Shown piece by piece: positions 1 to 5,898 of a stretch of DNA of 7,287 nucleotides (its first letter is position 1; each line of letters begins with the position of its first letter). This DNA comes from Rickettsiales bacterium (lineage in GTDB: Bacteria; Pseudomonadota; Alphaproteobacteria; Rickettsiales; UBA3002). Both the position numbers and the translations under genes were made by a program. The notes below the pieces were generated by a model. The model did no database searches, was not told the DNA's origin, and was given only the letters and a program-made list of their open reading frames with translations. The stretch spans positions 1 through 7,287 of the forward strand of contig JAIXZB010000042.1 in the NCBI GenBank assembly GCA_027489915.1. The letters run 5' to 3'.

Positions 1-752
1 GCCAACGCCAGATTGCTCGGCAATGTCCATGGCGTGGTTGTCCATGCTATAAGGTAATAATTTTCGGCATCAGGCGCGCCTTGTGGCTTCTCCTTCAACC
101 TAAACTTCACATATGCCGCTTTGTCTTCCTTCTCGCGGGTGGCGTTATCGAGCCTGATTTCGAAGTTGGAAAGCGGGGTTTCCGCTGCCCAGCTATAGGG
201 CATCACGCGCATGGCTTCGTAGACATAGCCTTTGTCGTAAAGCTGCTTGAAGGCCCATAGGCACGACTCCATGAAATCGGTGTCCATGGTTTTATAGTCA
301 TTATCGAAATCGACCCAGCGCGCCTGACGATTCACGTAATAGCGCCATTCATCGCGGTAACGGTTCACGCTGCCACGGCAGTGTGCGTTGAATTTATCGA
401 TGCCATACTCGATGATGGCGGCACGGCCTGAAATCCCCAGTTCCTTTTCCGCACCCATTTCGGCGGGCAGGCCGTGGCAATCCCAGCCGAAGCGGCGCTC
501 AACGCGTTTTCCCTTCATGGTGTGATAGCGCGCCACGGCATCCTTCACATAGCCTGTCAGCAAATGGCCATAATGCGGCAAGCCGTTGGCAAAGGGCGGG
601 CCATCATAGAACACAAAGGCATTATTTGCGGCAGGGCGCTGGGCTACGGAAGCTTCGAACACGCGATTAAGTTGCCAGAAATCCAGCACCTTGGTTTCAA
701 GTTCGGCAAAATTGGGGTTTGCATCAGGGGTGGAGTAAAGTGGAGTGGTCAT
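1..752 (-). CDS. ileS: Isoleucyl-tRNA synthetase, N-terminal part (runs off left edge)
   Basis: Class I aminoacyl-tRNA synthetase that charges tRNA-Ile with isoleucine in the cytoplasm. About 250 N-terminal residues are visible, beginning MTTPLYSTPDANPNF at an ATG whose first base is 752; the frame stays open to the window edge, so most of the protein (usually roughly 1,000 residues) is missing. The HIGH-type ATP-binding signature appears as HYGH (residues 60-63) after YDGPPFANGLP. GWDCHGLP follows at 89-96, and the start of the CP1 editing domain is seen as WTTTPWTLPSN (237-247). The GLPHYGH form and the FGWDCHGLP context match the eukaryote-like type 2 branch rather than the common bacterial IleS, which usually reads GxxHIGH. 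Only a weak ribosome site (GAAG, three bases before ATG) is seen. A poor promoter-like pair lies on the minus strand at 811-816 and 789-794. The identity is secure. Confidence 0.96.
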   Translation of the reverse strand, partial: MTTPLYSTPDANPNFAELETKVLDFWQLNRVFEASVAQRPAANNAFVFYDGPPFANGLPHYGHLLTGYVKDAVARYHTMKGKRVERRFGWDCHGLPAEMGAEKELGISGRAAIIEYGIDKFNAHCRGSVNRYRDEWRYYVNRQARWVDFDNDYKTMDTDFMESCLWAFKQLYDKGYVYEAMRVMPYSWAAETPLSNFEIRLDNATREKEDKAAYVKFRLKEKPQGAPDAENYYLIAWTTTPWTLPSNLAL

Positions 753-831
753 GCGCTTCAATCGGTTGATGTGGTGAATCGGCGCTGAATCATCCACAGA
801 TTGCACGGGAAAACAAGTGCAGGCTTCGCTA

Positions 832-936
832 TTATTCCGATTCATTCTGGCGTATTGCCAAAACCGTGTAAACTGCGTAAAGCATCAGCAGTATTGGGCT
901 CAACCAGACACACAGCAATGCAAGAATGAAATTCAT
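832..936 (-). CDS. Possible 34-residue single-pass membrane microprotein upstream of ileS
   Basis: This small open frame runs from ATG (936) to TAA (832) and encodes 34 residues starting MNFILALLCVWLSP and ending AIRQNESE. Residues 3-28 are almost entirely hydrophobic or aromatic, enough for one membrane helix. They are followed by a short polar tail with one Arg and two Glu. It lies on the ileS strand, ending 79 bases before the ileS start, in a gap with no other gene. I do not recognise a family. Against it: no Shine-Dalgarno sequence is visible before the ATG, and a frame this short can arise by chance. In its favour: the clean hydrophobic-then-polar layout and its position in an otherwise empty gap. 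It could be a real small membrane protein or a translated leader of ileS. Confidence 0.35.
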   Translation of the reverse strand: MNFILALLCVWLSPILLMLYAVYTVLAIRQNESE

Positions 937-987
937 GATAAATAGAGTACTATGCAGCGGGCCATTAAACAACCATAAGTTGTATTT

Positions 988-1428
988 ATGAGCCAACAGC
1001 GCCTTACTGAGCGATTATCTTCCTATTGGTCAATGCATAGAAACGAAGGTATTTGCCCAGAATTTCAAAGGATTTCCAAGGCATCAATTGCCGATGTCTG
1101 GCCTAGCTGCCTCGTGATTAAATTACAACCATCAGGCGAGTCTGGGTTAGCGCGCTATCAGTTTGCTGAAATAGGTGATCTGGCGCGTTCCATATTCAAA
1201 GATGACCCCACAGGGCAGTATTTCACGACCAACATGAAAGTAATGCCTGCAGCACGCCTCATACGCCGCATTGGAGAACTTGAAGTTACAAGCGAACCGT
1301 TGATGGATGAAGGGCAGTTTGTGAATGAAAAAAATAAAATCGTCAAATTTCGTTCGTGTCTTTTGCCTTTTGGCAGCAACGGTAAAGTAACGCACGTACT
1401 TGCAGGGTTGAGCTGGCGCGAGTTTTAA
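988..1428 (+). CDS. Standalone PAS_5-family protein
   Basis: A 146-residue soluble protein with no signal peptide or membrane helix. Its pattern resembles the PAS_5 family common in Alphaproteobacteria. It has an N-terminal amphipathic segment (RLTERLSSYWSMHR, residues 5-18), then a core with the strand CLVIKLQPSG (41-50) and RYQFAEIGDLARSIF (56-70). It ends with the characteristic strands IVKFRSCLLPFGS (118-130) and VTHVLAGLSW (134-143). In this family LLPL.. and ILG-type strands close the domain. No kinase, cyclase or DNA-binding domain is attached, so it may be a small sensor or adaptor; the ligand and partner are unknown. It begins divergently from the ileS side and lies 55 bases before metC on the same strand, so the two may share a transcript. 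The start at 988 fits the domain's N-terminus, though the ribosome site is weak. Confidence 0.72.
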   Translation: MSQQRLTERLSSYWSMHRNEGICPEFQRISKASIADVWPSCLVIKLQPSGESGLARYQFAEIGDLARSIFKDDPTGQYFTTNMKVMPAARLIRRIGELEVTSEPLMDEGQFVNEKNKIVKFRSCLLPFGSNGKVTHVLAGLSWREF

Positions 1429-1483
1429 TCTTGCACCGCATGCGCATTTCGCTAGCGTGGTGTTTTGATTATAAGGAAGCGAC

Positions 1484-2644
1484 ATGAAACCTGAAACCAT
1501 TCTTACCAGCATTGGCCGCGACCCTAAGCGTGATTGGGGTTCGGTGAACCCTCCTGTGCATCGCACCTCAACCATTCTGTTTGAAGATTTCGAATCGTTC
1601 GAAGCGCATGCGGCGGGTAAATCCACCCGTCCTGGCTATGGGCGCGATGGCACACCCACCACCGAATCGCTCTGCAAGGCGATTGCGCATTTAGAAGGTG
1701 CCGATCAATCATGGATTTTTTCATCAGGGCTTGCCGCTATCAATGGAGCGTTTCAGGCGTTTTTGAGTGCAGGAGATCACGCACTGGTGAGCGACACCGT
1801 GTACGGCCCCACACGCCGCTTGTGCGACTATGAATTAAGCCGTTTTGGCATCGAAGTAACCTATTACGACCCAACCATAGGTGCAGGTATTGAAGCCTTA
1901 TTTAAGCCCAACACCAAACTGGTTTTCTGTGAAAGCCCGGGGTCACTCACCTTCGAAATGCAGGATATTCCTGCGATTGCAAAAGTAGCGCATTCACATG
2001 GTGCAATTGTTGTGGGCGATAACACATGGGCGACCCCGCTTTACATGAAGCCCTTTGATTTAGGTATCGATATCTCGATGCAATCGGCCACCAAGTATAT
2101 GGGTGGGCATTCGGATATGGTAATGGGCGCGCTTTCGTGCCGTGGACCGCATGTGGAAATTCTCCAACGTTATTATAAAAACACAGGCGATTGTGTATCG
2201 GGTGACAATGCATACTTAGCACTGCGCGGCCTTCGCACCATGGGTGTGCGGGTGAAACAGCATCAACAAAATGCAATGGTTGTTGCCCAGTGGCTTTCGC
2301 AGCATGCGCAGGTGGAACGCGTATGCTACCCTGCCCTGCCCTCCGATGCAGGACATGCGCTATGGAAACGCGATATGCAAGGTGCGTGCAGCTTGTTTGG
2401 TGTGGTGCTGAAATCTTGTAGCCACGATGCACTGGCGCGCTTCATGAATGCGCTTCATCATTTTGGTATGGGCTATAGCTGGGGCGGTTACGAGAGCCTT
2501 ATCATTGCCTATAAGCCTGCAACCATGCGCACGGTTACTTCCTGGCCCACAGATGCGGTAATGTTGCGTATGCATATTGGTCTTGAAGCACCAGAAGATT
2601 TGATTGCCGATTTAGCGCAAGCGTTTGAGGCAATGGCTGCTTAA
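1484..2644 (+). CDS. metC: Cystathionine beta-lyase (PLP-dependent)
   Basis: Cytoplasmic Cys/Met-metabolism PLP enzyme of 386 residues, close to the 395 of E. coli MetC. It cleaves cystathionine to homocysteine, pyruvate and ammonia, the penultimate stage of methionine synthesis. Visible landmarks are YGR (52-54), which contacts the phosphate of the neighbouring subunit's PLP; SSGLAAI (80-86); Tyr107, which stacks on the cofactor ring; DNTWATP (179-185) with the Asp that binds the pyridine nitrogen; and Lys204 in SATKYMGGHSD, the Schiff-base lysine. YSWGGYESLI (331-340) and Arg362 in LRMHIGLE bind the substrate carboxylate. SWGGYESL favours MetC over MetB or MetZ, although specificity in this superfamily is hard to call. 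The start is well supported by AGGA at 1474-1477, six bases before ATG. The gene follows the PAS protein closely and ends by overlapping znuB tail to tail by four bases. Confidence 0.92.
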   Translation: MKPETILTSIGRDPKRDWGSVNPPVHRTSTILFEDFESFEAHAAGKSTRPGYGRDGTPTTESLCKAIAHLEGADQSWIFSSGLAAINGAFQAFLSAGDHALVSDTVYGPTRRLCDYELSRFGIEVTYYDPTIGAGIEALFKPNTKLVFCESPGSLTFEMQDIPAIAKVAHSHGAIVVGDNTWATPLYMKPFDLGIDISMQSATKYMGGHSDMVMGALSCRGPHVEILQRYYKNTGDCVSGDNAYLALRGLRTMGVRVKQHQQNAMVVAQWLSQHAQVERVCYPALPSDAGHALWKRDMQGACSLFGVVLKSCSHDALARFMNALHHFGMGYSWGGYESLIIAYKPATMRTVTSWPTDAVMLRMHIGLEAPEDLIADLAQAFEAMAA

Positions 2645-3441
2645 CTGCCAGATCTGCGTATCGCACTTATGCCAATGGTCACACAACACAGCACCATGGC
2701 GGCCACTACTATCATTGGCCCAGTAGGTGCATCCAATACGAGCGAACCATAGAGCCCTCCCGCAATAGAAAGCAACGCACACAAGATTGCCAAGCACGCC
2801 ATGCCAGCAGGGCTTTTGGCAAGTGGGCGCGCCGCCGCTGCAGGCATAATAAGCAGCGCGGTGATGAGTAACACACCGACTATTTTTATGGCCAGCGCAA
2901 CAGTGGCAGCAAGCAACGCTACCAATATAAAATTAAGCCGCATCACGGGGTAGCCTTCCACCGCTGCTAAACTTGGCTCCAAGGTGCTCAATACCAATCC
3001 ATTCCAGAAAAAGAGAATCGTACAAAGGCCGATGAATGACAGTGCAGCTATGGTGATAATTTCAGCAGCGCTGACACTTAAAATATCGCCAAATAAATAC
3101 GCGTTGATATCCATCTGTATGCTATTGCTCAAGGCAACACATACGATGCCAATGGCAAGTAATCCATGCGCTAATAACCCAAGCAGTGTATCGGCATGAA
3201 AGCGTACATCGCGCATGAGCGCTGCAAGCACTGCAGCCATCGATACGGTTACGGCAAAAATAGAAAGCGTCATGGGTAACGCCATGATGAGCGAGAGCGC
3301 CACGCCCAGCAATGCAGCATGCGACACAGCATCTCCGAAATAGGCCATGCGCCGCCACACCACAAAACACCCGAGCGGCCCCAGCAGTAGCGATAATGCG
3401 CCGCCTGCAAGAAGTGCATTGAGTATTATGGGGCTAAGCAT
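2641..3441 (-). CDS. znuB: Zinc ABC transporter permease
   Basis: Inner-membrane subunit of the ZnuABC Zn2+ importer (ABC-3 family), 266 residues and mostly hydrophobic, with seven to nine helices likely. Family motifs are WRRMAYFGDAVSHAALLG (29-46), which couples to the ATPase, then DINAYLFGDIL (111-121), VGVLLITALLIMPAA (188-202) and DAPTGPMIVV (237-246). I chose the ATG at 3441 (MLSPIILNALL) rather than the longer frame reaching back to 3582. The extra 47 codons would lie wholly inside znuC in another frame, and the ATG at 3441 has a strong GGGGAGGG ribosome site eight bases upstream. The start overlaps the end of znuC by eight bases (3434-3441), which implies translational coupling. Related permeases carry manganese or iron, but the ZnuC and ZnuA neighbours point to zinc. 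Confidence 0.93.
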   Translation of the reverse strand: MLSPIILNALLAGGALSLLLGPLGCFVVWRRMAYFGDAVSHAALLGVALSLIMALPMTLSIFAVTVSMAAVLAALMRDVRFHADTLLGLLAHGLLAIGIVCVALSNSIQMDINAYLFGDILSVSAAEIITIAALSFIGLCTILFFWNGLVLSTLEPSLAAVEGYPVMRLNFILVALLAATVALAIKIVGVLLITALLIMPAAAARPLAKSPAGMACLAILCALLSIAGGLYGSLVLDAPTGPMIVVAAMVLCCVTIGISAIRRSGS

Positions 3442-4219
3442 GGGTGCATCCCTCCCCATGTTCGCCCTGCACAATATCGCCATGTACGGTATGATGATGA
3501 TCATGGTGATGTGCGTAGGTTGCGAGCTGGCCTGCAACAGCACTGCCAAACAAAGCAATAAATTCGGGGTGACTCCCGACATGATCGGGCTTGCCCGAAC
3601 AGCAAATATGATGGTTCAGGCACACTACGCGACTTGATCCTGCCATTACCACGAATAAATCATGCGACACCATCAGCACGCTCATATTGCGCTCTTTGGC
3701 GATGGTGTCGATGCATTTGTACAGCTCGCTCTGGCCGGTGATATCTACCCCTGATACAGGCTCATCCAGCACCAATATATCGGGATTGCGAAGAATGGCG
3801 CGCGCAATGAGTGCTCTGCGCATTTCTCCACCCGATAGCGCGTGAAGCGGGGTATTCATACGCAGTCCAATGCCTAATTGGTTCAATATATGCATAATAG
3901 ATTGTTTGTTTTGTTGTAGCTTACCCAAATGAATAAACCCATCCAGCGTAAGTGGCATAATAGCGCTGACATGGCATTGTTGCGGCACATAGCCAATCTT
4001 CAGCCCCTGCACGCGTTCGATATGTCCTGCATCGGGTTTCACCAAACCCAGTAGCATTTTTAATAACGTAGTTTTACCTGCACCGTTTGGGCCGACGATC
4101 GTTACAATCTCACCGCGTGCTATCGACAGACTTACATTTTCCACCACATGCCGCGCACCGTAGCGCTTGCTTACCGCATGCGCTGCGAGTATGGGAGTGG
4201 TATGGTCGTTGTCATGCAT
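3434..4219 (-). CDS. znuC: Zinc ABC transporter ATP-binding protein
   Basis: Cytoplasmic ATPase of the ZnuABC importer, 261 residues. It has Walker A GPNGAGKT (43-50), a Q-loop at YVPQQ (77-81), the signature LSGGEMRR (128-135), Walker B ILVLDEP (148-154), a D-loop GVD, and the switch His186 in MVSHD. The segment CLNHHICCSG (200-209) is, from memory, essentially identical to E. coli ZnuC and separates it from general manganese or iron ATPases. The tail after residue 236 is rich in histidine (HHHDHHH at 237-243, then more His), which is also typical of ZnuC and may bind Zn2+. The ATG at 4219 has no clear ribosome site, and no other ATG lies close to it before the ATP-binding core. The gene is followed directly by znuB and is divergent from znuA with no spacer. 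Confidence 0.95.
   Translation of the reverse strand: MHDNDHTTPILAAHAVSKRYGARHVVENVSLSIARGEIVTIVGPNGAGKTTLLKMLLGLVKPDAGHIERVQGLKIGYVPQQCHVSAIMPLTLDGFIHLGKLQQNKQSIMHILNQLGIGLRMNTPLHALSGGEMRRALIARAILRNPDILVLDEPVSGVDITGQSELYKCIDTIAKERNMSVLMVSHDLFVVMAGSSRVVCLNHHICCSGKPDHVGSHPEFIALFGSAVAGQLATYAHHHDHHHTVHGDIVQGEHGEGCTHA
3450..3457 (-). promoter_or_regulatory. Strong ribosome binding site of znuB inside the znuC end
   Basis: On the minus strand this reads GGGGAGGG, and the znuB ATG (3441) begins after an eight-base gap. It lies within the last codons of znuC and is the strongest Shine-Dalgarno sequence I saw in the window. It decides the znuB start in favour of 3441 over 3582. Confidence 0.75.
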
Positions 4220-5188
4220 CGTTTTATTACAGCAAGGTTTTATGTTGTTGCCCTTTGCTTATATGCCATCTTTGCAATGGCGCAAGTAGCATTGGCAGGC
4301 AGTGTGATCAGTAAAGTGGTGGTCATTCACCCACCAATTTTTCCACTGGTCGAAGATATAATGCGCGGTACAGGAAGCCCTCAATTGCTCATTCGCTCTG
4401 GGCAGGATACGCATCATTTCCAAATGAGCCCATCGCAAGCAAAAATGCTCGCGCAAGCAGATATCATCATTACGATCGATCGCGGATTGAGTGTATCCCT
4501 TGCAAAGCCCATTCAGCAGCGGGTTGCACAAGGTGCTACACTTATTGCGCTCACCGAACTAAATGGCGCAAATACGCTGCCTTTTCGTACCAAAAACCAT
4601 TTCACACACGAGCATGAACACAATCACGGCTTCATCGACCCTCACATCTGGCTCGACCCAGTGCGTATGGCGAGCATTGTGAAGCAGCTTGCGGTTAAAA
4701 TGGGCGAAGCGCACATGATGCATGATGCAACATACCGTGCTAACGCCGAGAAACTGGCACTGCGTCTGCGCGAAGAGGTCGATAATGGCATACGAAACAT
4801 ACTGGCATCCAAAAGACCTGCACCTAAGTCTGAAACACTTGCATATATTACGTACCACGATGCGTATCAGTATTTTGAAAAGCGTTATAACCTTTCACCC
4901 CAAGGCTATCTGGCACAACGGCCGGAAGAATATATCGGTGCAAAAGCAATGAAATTACTCATGGAATCGGCACGTAAAACCAAGGTTCGCTGCCTTATTG
5001 CAGAATCCAAAGGCCCTATGGCTGTGCGATTTAGTATTTACACGCATGCAAAAATTATGGTGCATAGTCCCGAGCGTTTATACGATGCAAAAGACGCTCC
5101 ATCAGCACCTTGGGTACGTAATGACTATGACAGATTGCTTGCAAAAACGGCCCGAGTATTCGCCGATTGCATTGGCGGCGATATTTAA
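4202..5188 (+). CDS. znuA: Periplasmic zinc-binding protein of ZnuABC
   Basis: Solute-binding protein (cluster A-I) that captures Zn2+ in the periplasm and hands it to ZnuB. From the ATG at 4202 it has 328 residues. A Sec signal peptide (Arg residues, then FYVVALCLYAIFAMAQVALA) is probably cut after Ala32. Likely metal ligands are His71 in GQDTHHFQMSPSQ, His148 in DPHIWLDP and His219 in TYHDAY. A short histidine-rich loop HFTHEHEHNH (133-142) sits before the second ligand, as in zinc rather than manganese binders, though it is shorter than in many ZnuA proteins. Start choice: 4202 has GGGAG four bases upstream; 4214 (MHRFITARF) gives a cleaner signal peptide but no ribosome site; the frame also has an ATG at 4148, which would lie deep in znuC. 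The 3' end overlaps the HupE-like gene by four bases. Confidence 0.92.
   Translation: MVVVMHRFITARFYVVALCLYAIFAMAQVALAGSVISKVVVIHPPIFPLVEDIMRGTGSPQLLIRSGQDTHHFQMSPSQAKMLAQADIIITIDRGLSVSLAKPIQQRVAQGATLIALTELNGANTLPFRTKNHFTHEHEHNHGFIDPHIWLDPVRMASIVKQLAVKMGEAHMMHDATYRANAEKLALRLREEVDNGIRNILASKRPAPKSETLAYITYHDAYQYFEKRYNLSPQGYLAQRPEEYIGAKAMKLLMESARKTKVRCLIAESKGPMAVRFSIYTHAKIMVHSPERLYDAKDAPSAPWVRNDYDRLLAKTARVFADCIGGDI
4258..4285 (-). promoter_or_regulatory. Candidate znuCB promoter inside znuA
   Basis: On the minus strand a -35-like TTGCGC (4285-4280) is followed, after 16 bases, by a -10-like TATAAG (4263-4258). Transcription would start near 4251, about 32 bases before the znuC ATG, and the element lies in the signal-peptide codons of znuA. 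The -10 is good (5 of 6) but the -35 is poor (3 of 6). Because znuA and znuC start back to back, any znuCB promoter must lie in this region. I could not identify a convincing Zur operator by eye. Confidence 0.3.
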
Positions 5189-5769
5189 CGAAATAACGAT
5201 CTGAAGCCATTTAGCTTTGGTGATTCACGAAGCGAGCGCCCAAACTTCCAGTCTTCGCTAAAAATTGTTAGCCCTAAGCTGATCGCGATGGCAGTAATCA
5301 GCAACACTCCAAGCAATACTCCAATTAGAAAATACAGCGGCACTCCAATATCTGGCGCCATATTGCCCGTATTTGCACCAAGCTGGAACCCTAAAGAAGC
5401 AGAAAGCAGTACACCTAAAAGCTCCGCTTTGCGCTCCAGTACGCCTGCAATCAATATCACGATAAGCATACTTACAAGCACCATATAAGGTGCGGCGGGG
5501 AATTGTGTTTTATCAAGCCCCACTGCATGACCCATCACAAGCATTGCCATAAGTGTTGCAGGAATAAATATTGGACCATCGCGGCCAATGAGTGATGCAA
5601 TTAAGCCCAACAGCACACTGAAAGCGATATAAATGGGATGCTCAAGCGGCAAGGTAAAGCCAGCGCTAAGACCCGCACTGGCCGCTCCCGATGGCTGCAT
5701 GATAACCATCGGCAAGGCACCAAGAACAAAAATACTTCCAAAAAAAAGAATGAATTTTCTGCTACTCAT
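5185..5769 (-). CDS. HupE/UreJ-like integral membrane protein lacking the usual histidine motif
   Basis: A 194-residue, very hydrophobic protein. An N-terminal signal-like helix (5-24) precedes probable helices near 46-61, 66-84, 94-112, 116-131 and 143-169, then a basic soluble tail (WKFGRSLRESPKLNGFRSLFR). Size and layout fit HupE/UreJ, a family of nickel or cobalt permeases. Residues AGFTLPLEHPIYIAF (36-50) line up without gaps on the family's AGFLHPLTGLDHLLA-type motif, but the conserved H, D and H positions are Leu40, Ile46 and Tyr47. Very few histidines remain in the whole protein (His44, His81). If it is a HupE relative, its metal chemistry has changed or gone. The alignment is from memory, so family membership is moderate. 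No ribosome site is visible before the ATG. It has its own promoter candidate and converges on znuA with a four-base overlap. Confidence 0.5.
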   Translation of the reverse strand: MSSRKFILFFGSIFVLGALPMVIMQPSGAASAGLSAGFTLPLEHPIYIAFSVLLGLIASLIGRDGPIFIPATLMAMLVMGHAVGLDKTQFPAAPYMVLVSMLIVILIAGVLERKAELLGVLLSASLGFQLGANTGNMAPDIGVPLYFLIGVLLGVLLITAIAISLGLTIFSEDWKFGRSLRESPKLNGFRSLFR

Positions 5770-5817
5770 CGTAAGCTACACATACCATCTGGCGTTATAT
5801 CGCCTTGTCGCAGGATA

Positions 5818-5870
5818 GTTCCTGTCTGAGAAGTATATTACGCTTGAGGGAATTTAATTTCAACAGGAAC
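5818..5870. repeat. Inverted repeat bracketing the HupE-like promoter
   Basis: GTTCCTGT at 5818-5825 and its exact reverse complement ACAGGAAC at 5863-5870 are separated by 37 bases. The right arm touches the -35 box (shared base 5863); the left arm lies at or just past the predicted transcription start. The left arm also overlaps a smaller dyad, CAGGA-TAGT-TCCTG (5811-5824). The arrangement would suit a repressor bound at two half-sites or a looped operator, possibly serving both divergent genes. No known regulator's consensus was recognised. Confidence 0.35.
5835..5863 (-). promoter_or_regulatory. Sigma70-type promoter for the HupE-like gene
   Basis: On the minus strand, TTGAAA (5863-5858) and TAATAT (5840-5835) are separated by exactly 17 bases. 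This is the best housekeeping promoter match I found here. The predicted start of transcription is near 5828, giving a leader of about 60 bases to the ATG at 5769. The two arms of an inverted repeat sit on either side of it. Confidence 0.55.
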
Positions 5871-5898
5871 AGCAGAGGGGCCACCTCTGAAGTCCATT

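Noticed and set aside
969..983. Small dyad ACAAC-CATAA-GTTGT just before the PAS gene start
   Set aside because: The stem is only five pairs and AT-rich; it is likely chance, with no supporting promoter or known operator match.
1434..1466. Terminator-like hairpin after the PAS gene (CACC...GGTG followed by TTTT)
   Set aside because: The stem holds only with a four-base bulge and a G-U pair, the T run is short, and stopping here would leave almost no room for a metC promoter.
1147..1626. Long minus-strand open frames opposite the PAS protein and metC
   Set aside because: The product shows no recognisable family or sensible domain pattern, and the opposite strand carries well-supported genes; these are shadows.
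3442..3582. N-terminal extension of znuB by 47 codons to the ATG at 3582
   Set aside because: It lies entirely within znuC in another frame, has no family resemblance, and the ATG at 3441 has a strong ribosome site and the normal permease N-terminus.
4148..4201. N-terminal extension of znuA to the ATG at 4148
   Set aside because: The added residues (MPRTVALAYRMRCEYGSG) would bury the signal peptide and overlap znuC by 72 bases; later ATGs fit better.
4221..4243. Direct repeat GTTTTAT (4221-4227 and 4237-4243) as a Zur-type operator
   Set aside because: Zur sites are palindromic, and this AT-rich repeat lies in signal-peptide codons; too weak to call.
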